DNA from: an uncultured Oscillospiraceae bacterium
GTDB taxonomy: Bacteria; Bacillota; Clostridia; Oscillospirales; Ruminococcaceae
NCBI GenBank assembly: GCA_900556255.1
Contig: USNZ01000001.1
Span: 1-26,400 of the forward strand
Length of the DNA stretch: 26,400 bases
Reading direction: 5' to 3'
Shown: one piece after another, positions 6,206 through 14,932 of the stretch
Numbering within the stretch: the stretch's first letter is position 1
Layout of the letters: each line of letters begins with the position of its first letter
Translations under genes and position numbers: made by a program
The notes under the pieces: generated by a model
The model's database searches: none
What the model saw: the letters and a program-made list of their open reading frames with translations, nothing else
Told to the model about the DNA's origin: nothing

Positions 6206-6675
6206 AGATCCAACGCAAATATATGGCGCATTACCTGAACGCGGGTTTTGGCGGCGAAGCTGCCTACACCCGCCTGGGCGACGATCTGGAGGAGTTTTCC
6301 CCCGAAATGAGCGCCAATGTGGAAAAGAAGTCCAACATTCTGGGCGAGACCAGCGTGACCATCAACAGCTACCAGAAGCAGGGCGAGGTCAAGCCCTACT
6401 ACGCGCAGGAGGGCGACCCCCTGTTTGAAAAGCTGCAGGCCATCATCGACGGCGACCTTGTGCTGGACGAGCTGAAAACCGACATCGTGGAGGTCAAGCT
6501 CTGGGGCGAGGTCACCGGCACCGCTTACCCCGCCGTGCGCGAGGAATGTTATATCGAGGTGACCAGCTACGGCGGCGACACCACCGGCTACCAGATCCCG
6601 TTTGTTGTACATTACACGGGCGTCAAAACCAAGGGCAGCTTTGATGTAAAGACAAAAACTTTCACCGCAGCGTGA
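6202..6675 (+). CDS. Major tail tube protein
   Basis: The 157-residue protein begins MKIQRKYMAHYLNAGFGGEA, then TRLGDDLEEFSPEMSANVEKK. The second half, KTDIVEVKLWGEVTGTAYPA and later ECYIEVTSYGGDTTGYQIPF, has the beta-sandwich character of siphophage tail tube subunits. It would stack as hexamers around the tape measure. There is no sheath gene before it, so the tail is non-contractile. AAAAAGGAG precedes ATG 6202. Confidence 0.8.
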   Translation: MKIQRKYMAHYLNAGFGGEAAYTRLGDDLEEFSPEMSANVEKKSNILGETSVTINSYQKQGEVKPYYAQEGDPLFEKLQAIIDGDLVLDELKTDIVEVKLWGEVTGTAYPAVREECYIEVTSYGGDTTGYQIPFVVHYTGVKTKGSFDVKTKTFTAA

Positions 6676-6699
6676 TTTTTTGAGAGGAGGAGAGGGACG

Positions 6700-7134
6700 A
6701 TGCAGAACCTTACCATCGATACCGGCATGCAGGAATTTTGCGTCAACGGGCGGGGCGTTTTGCGCTTTAACCCGGCGGACCCCAACCTGTACCACCGCTT
6801 TTTTGCGTTGGGTGTGCAGCTGGACGCGCTGGACGCCGAGCTGACCGCCCGCACCCCCGCCGATGACGCCGAGGGCCTGGCCCTGCTGGCGGAGTACGAC
6901 GGCAAAATCAAAGCCCTGCTGACCGAAATTTTCGGCACGCACAACGACTTTGATGCGCTGTTGGAGGGGGTCAGCCTGGCGGCTGTGGGGCAAAACGGCA
7001 AGCGCGTTGTGCAAAACCTGCTGGAGGCACTGACCCCCGTGCTGCAGGCGGGAGCCGAGCAGCACCTGCAGGCCGTGGCCGACGCGGCTGCCGCCGAGGC
7101 CGACGCCGCGCGCGTGCAGCGGCAAAGCCTGTGA
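6700..7134 (+). CDS. Tail assembly chaperone candidate
   Basis: The 144-residue, mostly helical protein begins MQNLTIDTGMQEFCVNGRGV and contains FNPADPNLYHRFFALGVQLD. It lies between the tail tube and tape measure genes, where siphophages encode the chaperone that coats the tape measure during assembly. AGAGGAGG (6683-6690) precedes ATG 6700. It overlaps the next gene by GTGA (7131-7134). I saw no classical slippery heptamer near that overlap, so stop/start coupling is more likely than the programmed frameshift known from lambda G/GT. Confidence 0.7.
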   Translation: MQNLTIDTGMQEFCVNGRGVLRFNPADPNLYHRFFALGVQLDALDAELTARTPADDAEGLALLAEYDGKIKALLTEIFGTHNDFDALLEGVSLAAVGQNGKRVVQNLLEALTPVLQAGAEQHLQAVADAAAAEADAARVQRQSL

Positions 7135-7733
7135 TCGCCGCGTGGACGCTGCCCCGCTGCGCCGTGCTGGACGGGCAGGAGTATGAGATCCGCACGGATT
7201 ACCGCGATATTTTGGAGGTGCTGCGCTGGCTTTCGGGCGGGGCGGACCCGCAGCTGAAGCCGGAGGAGCGCTGGTACATTGCGATGCGGCTGTTTTACCC
7301 CGACTTTACCGCCATGCCCGCCGCCGTATGGGGCGCGGCCACCGCCTTTTTGCAGGAATTTTTGCAGGCGGGCCGCCCTGAACCGCAGCCCGGCACCCCG
7401 CAGCTGATGGACTGGCAGCAGGACGCGCCGCTGATTGCCGCGGGCATCCGCCAGGCGGCGGGGTGCGATGTGCGCAGCCTGCCGTACCTGCACTGGTGGA
7501 GCTTTCTGGCTTGCTTTGACGCCATCGGGCAGGGCAGCTTTGCCACCGTGGTGGCGATCCGCGACAAGTTGCGCCGCGGCAAACGGCTGGAGGCGTGGGA
7601 GCTGGAATTTTACCGCACCCACCGCGCCGCCGTGGAGCTGCGCCGCCCCGACACCGACAAGGCAGATGCGGAAAAACAGCGGCTGCTCGCACTTTTGGAT
7701 GACAAAAAGGAGGGTGTATGCCAAAAAATCTGA
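7131..7733 (+). CDS. Bacteriophage Gp15-family tail assembly protein
   Basis: The 200-residue protein contains CAVLDGQEYEIRTDYRDILE, ERWYIAMRLFYPDFTAMPAA and, near residues 118-170, LPYLHWWSFLACFDAIGQGS. These are typical of the Gp15 family of Listeria phage A118-like tails (WEW/HWW-type helical proteins encoded just before the tape measure). It probably acts with the preceding protein as the second tail-assembly chaperone component. GTG 7131 overlaps the upstream stop, and its own end overlaps the tape-measure start by 16 nt. Confidence 0.8.
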   Translation: MIAAWTLPRCAVLDGQEYEIRTDYRDILEVLRWLSGGADPQLKPEERWYIAMRLFYPDFTAMPAAVWGAATAFLQEFLQAGRPEPQPGTPQLMDWQQDAPLIAAGIRQAAGCDVRSLPYLHWWSFLACFDAIGQGSFATVVAIRDKLRRGKRLEAWELEFYRTHRAAVELRRPDTDKADAEKQRLLALLDDKKEGVCQKI

Positions 7734-9034
7734 CCTTGGAAAAAACGCTGAGTACCGCTGCCCCCACCGCCAAGATGCAGTCGACCCTGCAAGGGCTGAC
7801 TTCAGCCCTGCGGGGCGTGGGCACGGCGGGCAGCCAGACCAAGCGGGTGTTGGCCGACCTGCGCACGGGGCTGCAAAAAACGGCCGCCCAGGTAAAACGC
7901 AGCTTGGCTGCCTTTGATGAGATCAACCGCCTGCAAAGCGGCGGCACCGCCGCCAAAAAAGGGGGCAGCCGGGCAAAAACCAACAAGACCGCCAAGGCCG
8001 ACCCGGCCGAAACGCTGACGCCATGGCAGCAGGCCCTGCAGCAGCTGCGCGCACAGTGGGATGGATTTTACGCCCATATTCGCAGCCTGCTGGCCCCGCT
8101 TGGCACAGCGTGGGACATCCTGTGCCGCAGCTTTGCCGAAAGCTGGCAGGTGTACGCGCCGGGTATTACGGCGGGGCTGGCCACGGCCCTGCAGGGGGTC
8201 AAGACCCTGCTGCAGACCCTGTGGGACGAAACGTTTCAGCCCTTTTTGCAAAACTGCGCGGGGCTGCTTGCCACGCTGTGGCAGCAGCATTTGCAGCCGC
8301 TTTGGCAGCAGCTTGCGCTGACGCTGGGCGCGCTGGCTACCCTGCTGCTGAATTTGTGGAACACCGTGCTGGCCCCGCTGCTGCAATGGGCGGCGGTGAC
8401 CTTTGGCCCCGGTGTGTCGCTGGTATTCAGCGGGCTGGCCACGGCGGCGGCCGGGTTTGTGGGCGTGGTGGCCGACTGCATAAACATCGCCCTGACCGTG
8501 CTGCAGGGGTTGGCGGATTTTGTCAGCGGTGTGCTGACGGGGCAGTGGGATGCCGCGTGGAACGCGATGGCAACGATGGTCGGCGCTGTCTGGCAAAAGA
8601 TCGTAGCTATGGTACAAAATGCCGCGTCCGCTGCCGTGAACGCCGTCAAGTCGATGTTTGACGGGCTTTGGAGCATCGTGCAGAATATCCTTTCGGCCAT
8701 AGGCGGTGTCGCCGGGCGCGTGGGGGCTGTGTTCAAGGGCGGCGGTGCGGCCGTGCAGCCCTTTGCGGCGCTGCCCGCCCTGCCCGTGCCCGCGCTGGCG
8801 GGCGGTGCGGTCATCCCCGCGAACCGTCGGTTTTTGGCCATGCTGGGCGACCAGACCAGCGGCACCAACGTCGAGGCACCGCTGGATACCATCAAGCAGG
8901 CCGTCGCCGAGGTGCTGAACGGCTTTGCGGGCGGCGGCGAACAGCCCATCAACATCTACATCGGCGAGGAGCTGCTGGACACCGTCATTGCGGGCAGCCA
9001 GCGCCGCAGAGCCGTGCGCAGCGGCGGGAGGTAA
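7718..9034 (+). CDS. Short tail tape measure protein
   Basis: The 438-residue protein has a helical, K- and A-rich N-terminus, then a long hydrophobic middle with tryptophan-containing repeats (LLQTLWDETFQPFLQ, LLATLWQQHLQPLWQQ, LLLNLWNTVLAPLLQW, about 150-235). A glycine/alanine-rich hydrophobic stretch follows. Segments such as AAWNAMATMVGAVWQKIVAM are common in Firmicutes tape measures. It sits directly after the Gp15 protein. The length is small; siphophage tape measures are often 700-1,500 residues. With the usual rule of about 0.15 nm per residue, the tail would be near 65 nm. No peptidase or lysozyme domain is fused to it. Confidence 0.86.
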   Translation: MPKNLTLEKTLSTAAPTAKMQSTLQGLTSALRGVGTAGSQTKRVLADLRTGLQKTAAQVKRSLAAFDEINRLQSGGTAAKKGGSRAKTNKTAKADPAETLTPWQQALQQLRAQWDGFYAHIRSLLAPLGTAWDILCRSFAESWQVYAPGITAGLATALQGVKTLLQTLWDETFQPFLQNCAGLLATLWQQHLQPLWQQLALTLGALATLLLNLWNTVLAPLLQWAAVTFGPGVSLVFSGLATAAAGFVGVVADCINIALTVLQGLADFVSGVLTGQWDAAWNAMATMVGAVWQKIVAMVQNAASAAVNAVKSMFDGLWSIVQNILSAIGGVAGRVGAVFKGGGAAVQPFAALPALPVPALAGGAVIPANRRFLAMLGDQTSGTNVEAPLDTIKQAVAEVLNGFAGGGEQPINIYIGEELLDTVIAGSQRRRAVRSGGR

Positions 9035-9037
9035 GGG

Positions 9038-9385
9038 ATGGAAATTCTGAAAATCAACGGCACGGCCCTGCCCGCGCCCAACAGCTACCGTGTGCAGCTT
9101 TCCGACCTGGACAGCGAGGACACCGGCCGCACCGAAGATGGACTTTTGGTGCGCCAGCGGGTGCGCGCGGGGGTGGCAAAGCTGAGTGTTTCGTGGGCGG
9201 CGCTCTCCACCGAGCAGTGCGCCCTGATCCTGAACGCCACCGCCGCCGACAGGTTCGAGGTCGGCTACTTTTTCGGCACGATGCGCACGGCCTTTATGTA
9301 CGCGGGCGACCGCACCGCCGACCTCAAGGCCGCCCACAACGGCCAAGGCGTGTGGGAGGTCACCATGAACCTGATCGAATACTGA
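9038..9385 (+). CDS. Small distal tail protein, DUF6711-like
   Basis: The 115-residue protein begins MEILKINGTALPAPNSYRVQ and ends with VWEVTMNLIEY. It matches the small beta-rich proteins (DUF6711-like) that follow the tape measure in many Firmicutes siphophages. They are probably part of the distal tail or baseplate ring. The gene starts 3 nt after the tape measure. Its function is inferred from order. Confidence 0.68.
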   Translation: MEILKINGTALPAPNSYRVQLSDLDSEDTGRTEDGLLVRQRVRAGVAKLSVSWAALSTEQCALILNATAADRFEVGYFFGTMRTAFMYAGDRTADLKAAHNGQGVWEVTMNLIEY

Positions 9386-9401
9386 CCCGAAAGGAGCCAC
9401 C

Positions 9402-11321
9402 GTGTACCCCACAACTTCTGCTTACCAAAAGGCGGTCTGCGCGTCGGTGCGCACCGACAGGGTGAACGGCTCGCTGACGCTGACCGACGGCACCGTGCTG
9501 ACGCTGACCGATGCCGACATCGTGTCCGGCTCGCTGTGTATGGACAACCAGTGCGTCAACGGCGAGGAACTGGCCTTCGGCTGTGCGTATCTGGGGCAGG
9601 TCAGCCTGCAGCTGCGCACCGACCTGTCGCGCTACGCGCTGTACGGGGCCTGCCTGCGGCTGAACTACGCCCTGCTTTTGCCCGATGCCTCGTGGGAAAC
9701 CGTGCCGCTGGGCGTCTTTACCGTGGCCGAGGCCGAGCGCCGCGCGGGGTTTGTCAGCCTGAAAGCCTACGACAACCTCGTAAAGCTCGACACCCGCTAC
9801 GACGGTTCGGTGCTGGCGGGCACAGCCTATGAAATTTTGCGGCAAATCGCAGAAAACTGCGGCCTTGCGCTGGGCCAGACCGCTGCCGAGATCGCCGCAC
9901 TCAACCCCAACGCATCGCTTTCCCGCCAGCTGGACGCCACCTACAACGTGGGCACCTGGCGGGACTGCGCCGCCGCCGTGGCCCAGCTGCTGGGCGGGTT
10001 CGCCACGGTCGACCGCAGCGGGCAGCTTGTGGTGCGCACCTTTGCCGCCGCGCCCTGCCGCACACTGGACAAGACCGCCCGCAGCAAGACCGCCGTGGCC
10101 GACTATCTCTGCCGCTGCACAGCCCTGGTGCTGGAGCTGCAAAACGGCACCGCCGTCAGCACCGCCGACCCCGACGACGGCCTGACCCTGACTGTGACCG
10201 ACTTCCCGCTGGCTGAAAACGGCCTGCCCGCCACCCGCCAAAGCATCTGCGACAACCTGTTTGCCACGCTGCAAACCCTGCCCTACACCCCCGCCGAGGT
10301 TCGTCTGCCCGGCGACCCCGCGCTGGACTTGGGCGACCGTCTGGTGCTGCCCATGGCGGACGGCACCGCGCCGGAAATGCTCATCACCCACACGGTGTGG
10401 AAATACCGCGCCGGGCAGACCGTTAAGGCCGTGGGCAAAAACCCCTACCTTGCGGGCGGCGGCGACCGCACCGACGCCAAGCTGCGCAGCCTGGCAGCCT
10501 CGGCCGAGGCCAACAAGACGATCTACTACTGCTTTACCAACGCATCAAAAGTGCAGGCGGCAGAAACCGAAAAGGCCGTCGCCAACCTGAGCTTTGTCAC
10601 CACGCGGGACACAAGCGCCGTGTTTTTGGCGCAGCTGCTGCTCACGGCCGCGCCGTCGGGCGATACCCCGCTGACCGTGACCGTGCGGTACTACATGGAC
10701 GGTGTGCCGCTGGACTACGCGCCCCGCCAAAGCATGGCGGCGGGCGAGCACACGCTGGCGCTGTTTTACCCCTTTGCCGAACTGCTGGGCGCGGCCACCC
10801 GCCGCTGGAGCGTCCGCCTTGTCTGCGAGGGCGGCACAGTGACCGTGGAAAAAGGCGGCCTGAAAGCCGTTATCAGCGGCCAGGGCATGGCGGCAGGCAA
10901 GGTATGGGACGGCACCCTGACCGCCGAGGAGACCCTGCCCGCCGTTGCCCTGACGGCGCTGCCCGCAATGACGCTGCGCCCGCTGCAGGGCCGTGTGTCG
11001 GCTGCCGTGCAGACCCCCACCGGCGGCACATTGGCCGCGGCGCTGGGCACGGTGACCCTTAGCCCCCTGCCGCTTTTGACCTTGGCCCCCATGACCGAGG
11101 GTCTGGGCACCGCCACCGTGGAAAAGACCTGGACGCTGACCACCGCCGCCCGCGCCGTGTACGACAAAACGTTTGTGACCACGCAGGGCGGGCAGTTTGC
11201 GCTGCGCCGCCTGTACACCGCCGAAAGCACCGCCTGCCCCGTGGACAGCGGCCTGTGCAGCGCCGTGACCGTGGACACAACACCCTTCAAGAAGGTGGAG
11301 AAAATCGAGGTGATCTGGTAA
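9402..11321 (+). CDS. Tail hub / tail-associated structural protein
   Basis: The 639-residue protein begins at GTG 9402, after AAAGGAG (9390-9396). Residues about 1-350 read as a hub: MYPTTSAYQKAVCASVRTDR, the beta-strand pattern VPLGVFTVAEAERRAGFVSL with KAYDNLVKLD, then helix-rich GTAYEILRQIAENCG, as in DUF5048/Tal-like hub domains. Residues about 375-639 form a Thr/Ala/Leu-rich beta region. No peptidase motif is visible, so cell-wall cutting is left to the separate M23 enzyme. It joins the tail tube to the tip proteins encoded next. Confidence 0.72.
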   Translation: MYPTTSAYQKAVCASVRTDRVNGSLTLTDGTVLTLTDADIVSGSLCMDNQCVNGEELAFGCAYLGQVSLQLRTDLSRYALYGACLRLNYALLLPDASWETVPLGVFTVAEAERRAGFVSLKAYDNLVKLDTRYDGSVLAGTAYEILRQIAENCGLALGQTAAEIAALNPNASLSRQLDATYNVGTWRDCAAAVAQLLGGFATVDRSGQLVVRTFAAAPCRTLDKTARSKTAVADYLCRCTALVLELQNGTAVSTADPDDGLTLTVTDFPLAENGLPATRQSICDNLFATLQTLPYTPAEVRLPGDPALDLGDRLVLPMADGTAPEMLITHTVWKYRAGQTVKAVGKNPYLAGGGDRTDAKLRSLAASAEANKTIYYCFTNASKVQAAETEKAVANLSFVTTRDTSAVFLAQLLLTAAPSGDTPLTVTVRYYMDGVPLDYAPRQSMAAGEHTLALFYPFAELLGAATRRWSVRLVCEGGTVTVEKGGLKAVISGQGMAAGKVWDGTLTAEETLPAVALTALPAMTLRPLQGRVSAAVQTPTGGTLAAALGTVTLSPLPLLTLAPMTEGLGTATVEKTWTLTTAARAVYDKTFVTTQGGQFALRRLYTAESTACPVDSGLCSAVTVDTTPFKKVEKIEVIW

Positions 11322-12380
11322 ATGGCCGAAAACTATACCCGCCTGCAGCAGCTGCTGGACACCGCCGCCGGCATGACGCAAAGCCGCGCGGGCAGCAAAA
11401 ACGACGACGGCACCGACACCGTGCCGGGCGCGGCGTGGTTCAAATTTAACGGCGCTGCTGCGAACAATTTGTATGTAAACGGCAACCTGTGGGTGGGCTT
11501 TGGCGTCTCCGGCGAGCAGCTGAAGGTCTGGCGGCGCGACGCGGCCGTGTACAACGTCTGGCACCAGCAGGGCGTTGTGGCGGGGCTGCGGTTCTGCAAG
11601 CTGCGGGTGCAGGGCTACCTGCATTACAGCACCACGGCGGCCGCAAACAGCATCACCTACGAGGTGTTTCTGCTGGAGGACGGCCGCATGGTGCTGAACC
11701 TCAGCGAACCGCCCACGTCGTCCTCGTACAGCGGCGAGCATCGGCTGATCTGCGGCAGCGAAAGCCTGACCCTGCCGCTTTCCGTCGGGCAAAAAACCGT
11801 GCTGACCTTTACCCCCGCCGACGCCGAAAACGGGCGGCAGTGGTCGATGACCGAGGGGGTGCCCCGCATCGGGACGTTCCGCTTTCTGGCGGGAAGCGGC
11901 GGGGCGCTGTACACCGTGCGGGACGGCGCACTGACCCCGCTGGCGGAAACCGAGCTGACGGCGGCGCTGTTTGCGGCGCAGGGCACGGACGACCCGCCCC
12001 CGCCCGAACTGCTGGCGAGCCTGCCTGACCCGACCGTCTACCTGTGGACGGACGCGCCGGAAGCCGTTCCCCTGCAGGCACAGACCACCGCCGAACCGCC
12101 CGACCAAACGCTGGAGATCGTCTGCGATATGTCGCACCCCAGCATCACGGGGCTGGCAGCGTTAAGCGGCACGGGCAGCGATACTGTCACGGTGCAATAC
12201 TCCACCGACGGCGGCGCAAGCTACACCGCGCCCATGCCCCTGCCGGACTTTCTGGCGCAGGACACGGCGGCCCTGTGGGATGCCCTGCCCACCGACAGAC
12301 GCCTGCCGCTGCGCTTTACCCTGCACGGAAACGACACGCTGACGCAGGTGAAATTCACCTTTGCGAACGGAGGAAAATGA
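11322..12380 (+). CDS. Tail tip / receptor-binding candidate
   Basis: The 352-residue protein starts at the ATG immediately after the hub stop (TAA-ATG), so it is probably translationally coupled. The segment WFKFNGAAANNLYVNGNLWV followed by GFGVSGEQLKVWRRDAAVYN is a module I recognise from tail-tip proteins of clostridial prophages. The remainder is beta-rich, with a C-terminal domain (SDTVTVQYSTDGGASY, then PLRFTLHGNDTLTQVKF) that looks like a carbohydrate-binding or fibre domain. It probably contacts the surface of the recipient cell. The exact ligand cannot be read from sequence. Confidence 0.62.
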   Translation: MAENYTRLQQLLDTAAGMTQSRAGSKNDDGTDTVPGAAWFKFNGAAANNLYVNGNLWVGFGVSGEQLKVWRRDAAVYNVWHQQGVVAGLRFCKLRVQGYLHYSTTAAANSITYEVFLLEDGRMVLNLSEPPTSSSYSGEHRLICGSESLTLPLSVGQKTVLTFTPADAENGRQWSMTEGVPRIGTFRFLAGSGGALYTVRDGALTPLAETELTAALFAAQGTDDPPPPELLASLPDPTVYLWTDAPEAVPLQAQTTAEPPDQTLEIVCDMSHPSITGLAALSGTGSDTVTVQYSTDGGASYTAPMPLPDFLAQDTAALWDALPTDRRLPLRFTLHGNDTLTQVKFTFANGGK

Positions 12381-12383
12381 CCC

Positions 12384-13835
12384 ATGCCTATGCACGGATA
12401 CACAAAAATCGAACTTACCGACGTTAAAACCGGCAAGGTGCAAACGGTGGAAAAGCACAACATCGTCACCAACGCCGTTGTCCGGGTGTTTAACAGTTTC
12501 AGCCGCGCGATTGACATCCGCGCGACCGTGTCGAACAGCGGATACCGTTCGCTGGGCGGCGACGACCTGCTCACCGGCTTATACGGCGGGCTGTGCTTAT
12601 ACGACACGGCGCTGGGCAGTGACCCCGACACGCTGTTTGCCCCCGCCGAGGCCGGTATTGTGGGGGCCGCCTGCTACAAGGATGTCAACACGAGCACCAT
12701 CCCCTGCCGGGGCAGCTACAATGCCGCCGAGTCCGACATTGCCCTTGAAAAGGGCTACGCAACATTTGTCTATGACTTCACCACCAACCAGGCCAACGGG
12801 ACGATCGCCAGTGTCTGCCTGACCAGCGTGAGAGGTTCGTACCTGTGCGAGATGCCGCAGGACATGAAGCCGACACGCACACAAGAGTACTGCTGTAACC
12901 TGCTCAGCAAATATCTGGCCCCCGGTGTGTGCAATTACTCCTACACGAGCAACAGCAGCGGCGCGCCCCTGTATGCGGACGCAAACAAACAGATCCTTGT
13001 CGTGGGGCGCATTGTGGCGACCGACGCGGAAAAAAAGCTGGAGCTGCGCTACTACGACGCATCCCCCACAAGGATCGACCTGTTTGACTGGCGCGATAAG
13101 GCTACCGCTGCCAAGAACCCGCGCGAAACCAAGACCCTGCCGCTGGAGGGACTGCTGCCCGGAACGGGCTACAACAGCAGCTATTGCCGCCTGTGCGCCG
13201 ACACCGAGGCCGGTAAGCTGTATGTGGTAGTAACGCCGTCCAGCACCGTCGCCAAGGGGGCGGTGATCAAGGTGCGGGAGTACGACCTGGAAACCCTGAC
13301 CGCCAAGGATTACACCCTGCCCAACAACACCGGCACGGATTTGGGCGGGTATGTCTGCGAGGGCAAGCTGCCGATTTTGAACGGCCTTGTGTACGAGGGC
13401 TGGCTGTATATGCTGCGATCCCAGACGATATACCGCATCCGGCTGACGGATCCCACCCGCGTGGAAAGCATCGCAGTCCCCAGCGGTGCCGGTTACCTCG
13501 ACTACGTGACCGACGTGCATGACGGCCGCATTTATATGCAGTGCGGCCACAGGGGCGCCACCGGCATGGTGATCAACACCCACACGGCCACGCTGATGTA
13601 CACGGCATGTCTGCAGGCAGCCATCGTGAGCTCCTCGTCTACGATGAACGCCGTGATCCCCACGGTGGGCGGCGGCACGGCCCCGGCTGTGGATTCTATA
13701 TACGATGCCGACCACGATGTCGTCTGCCAGGCCCGCCCCAACTACCTGGGCACCATCAACGATCTGGACGCGCCTGTGGAAAAAACCGCCGACAAGACGA
13801 TGAAAATCACCTACACACTGCGCAAGGGGGAATAA
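12384..13835 (+). CDS. Tail fibre-like protein with probable beta-propeller body
   Basis: The 483-residue protein begins MPMHGYTKIELTDVKTGKVQ, followed by TVEKHNIVTNAV, a start typical of Firmicutes tail proteins that anchor to the tip. The body holds repeated beta-strand blocks (QILVVGRIVATDAEKKLELR, KLYVVVTPSS, EGWLYMLRSQTIYRIRLTDP, DGRIYMQCGHRGATGMVINT) resembling propeller blades. It ends EKTADKTMKITYTLRKGE, a C-terminal signature seen in other phage tail proteins. GGAGG (12369-12373) favours ATG 12384. The DNA seems slightly less G+C-rich than its neighbours, consistent with exchange of host-range genes. It is the best candidate for determining recipient specificity. Confidence 0.68.
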   Translation: MPMHGYTKIELTDVKTGKVQTVEKHNIVTNAVVRVFNSFSRAIDIRATVSNSGYRSLGGDDLLTGLYGGLCLYDTALGSDPDTLFAPAEAGIVGAACYKDVNTSTIPCRGSYNAAESDIALEKGYATFVYDFTTNQANGTIASVCLTSVRGSYLCEMPQDMKPTRTQEYCCNLLSKYLAPGVCNYSYTSNSSGAPLYADANKQILVVGRIVATDAEKKLELRYYDASPTRIDLFDWRDKATAAKNPRETKTLPLEGLLPGTGYNSSYCRLCADTEAGKLYVVVTPSSTVAKGAVIKVREYDLETLTAKDYTLPNNTGTDLGGYVCEGKLPILNGLVYEGWLYMLRSQTIYRIRLTDPTRVESIAVPSGAGYLDYVTDVHDGRIYMQCGHRGATGMVINTHTATLMYTACLQAAIVSSSSTMNAVIPTVGGGTAPAVDSIYDADHDVVCQARPNYLGTINDLDAPVEKTADKTMKITYTLRKGE

Positions 13836-13836
13836 G

Positions 13837-14436
13837 ATGCAGCAAGGAATTTTTGCGGGCCGCACGGCCGTGCGCTACCCTTACGGCCGCTACGGCTACA
13901 CCCGCAGCGGCCATACATGGCACGGCGGGCTGGATGTGGTGGGCCTGGACGATGCGACCATCCGTATGCCGTTCTACGGCGGCAAAACGATACACGGCAC
14001 CGTAACGCGGGCGCGCCGTGTGCAGAACAAACGCGATGCAACGTGGGAATGGGGCTGGTACGTCTGCGTAAAGCTGGATGCGGGCCAGACGCCCGACGCC
14101 GTGAACTACCTGTACTTTTGCCACTGCGAGCGCCTTTTGGTGCGGGCGGGGCAGCGTGTGCAAAGCGGCGATGCCTTAGGCATTATGGGCAACACCGGCA
14201 ACGCGGCGGGCGGCTATAAGCACTGCCATCTGGAGGTGCGCGCCGCCGCCACAGGCACAGGGCTTGACCCCACGGCCTACGCGGGCGTACCCAACGCCGT
14301 GGGCGAGTACGGAGCCGCGCAGACAAGCGTCTGGGACACCGACGGCCCGTTTACCATCGCCGCGGCCACAGGCGCCGACAAGGCCGCCCTGCGCGCGTTG
14401 TGCGAAGAAAAAAACCTGCACGTTACGGCAGGGTGA
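13837..14436 (+). CDS. M23-family peptidoglycan endopeptidase (endolysin)
   Basis: The 199-residue enzyme carries both zinc motifs of LytM/M23 peptidases: HGGLD (H29, D33) and HCH (H129, H131), within the usual context SGDALGIMGNTGNAAGG and HLEVR. H96 (YFCHC) may be a further active-site residue. It would cut peptide cross-links in peptidoglycan. No signal peptide is visible, so the adjacent holin gene probably supplies access to the wall, which fits a cytoplasmic endolysin. A short C-terminal segment (about 168-199, DGPFTIAAATGADKAALRAL) looks like a separate small domain that might bind the wall. It starts 1 nt after the tail fibre stop. Confidence 0.88.
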   Translation: MQQGIFAGRTAVRYPYGRYGYTRSGHTWHGGLDVVGLDDATIRMPFYGGKTIHGTVTRARRVQNKRDATWEWGWYVCVKLDAGQTPDAVNYLYFCHCERLLVRAGQRVQSGDALGIMGNTGNAAGGYKHCHLEVRAAATGTGLDPTAYAGVPNAVGEYGAAQTSVWDTDGPFTIAAATGADKAALRALCEEKNLHVTAG

Positions 14437-14447
14437 AAGGGGTTTGT

Positions 14448-14891
14448 ATGCAAAGTCAGAACAATAATGTGTTTTTGTTGGTCAAGGCGGCTGTGGCCGC
14501 CGTGTGCGGCGCGTTTACGGCGGCGTTCGGCTGGCTGGGCTGGCTGGCGGCGGCGTGGGTCCTGTGCATGGTGCTGGATTGGCTGTCCGGTACGGCGGCC
14601 GCCTGCAAGGGCGGGTGCTGGTCCAGCGCGGCGGCGCGGGCGGGCATCTGGCATAAGTTCGGTATGATTTTGGTGGTGCTGGCCACGGCGCTGACCGATG
14701 CCGTGTTGGGCATGGCGGTGGTCAACCTGCCCGGCCTGGGGCTGCGGTTTGACGCCCTGCTGCTGCCGGTGGTGTTGGTGTGGTATATTTTTACCGAGCT
14801 TGGCTCTGTGGCCGAAAATGCCGCCGCGCTCGGCGCGCCGGTGCCCAAGGTGCTGCTGGACGCCCTGGCGGTGGGCAAACGGGAACCGTAA
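14448..14891 (+). CDS. Phage holin (phage_holin_4 / TcdE-like)
   Basis: The 147-residue protein has several hydrophobic segments: about 9-27, 29-45, 69-90 and 99-120. It also has the LDWLSGTAAA motif typical of the toxin-secretion/phage-lysis holin family, in which D-x-x-(S/T)-G follows a membrane segment. It would permeabilise the inner membrane and release the M23 enzyme. ATG 14448 follows AAAGGGG with 5 nt spacing; the frame opens earlier, but that part overlaps the endolysin gene. It is the last gene of the phage-derived operon. Confidence 0.87.
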   Translation: MQSQNNNVFLLVKAAVAAVCGAFTAAFGWLGWLAAAWVLCMVLDWLSGTAAACKGGCWSSAAARAGIWHKFGMILVVLATALTDAVLGMAVVNLPGLGLRFDALLLPVVLVWYIFTELGSVAENAAALGAPVPKVLLDALAVGKREP

Positions 14892-14932
14892 GCGGGGGGT
14901 GTAACGGCAGCGCAGAAAAACCGGGTCAGTCC

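Noticed and set aside
7095..7140. Programmed frameshift joining the two tail-assembly genes
   Set aside because: The genes overlap as GTGA and I found no slippery heptamer before the stop. Stop/start coupling explains the overlap.
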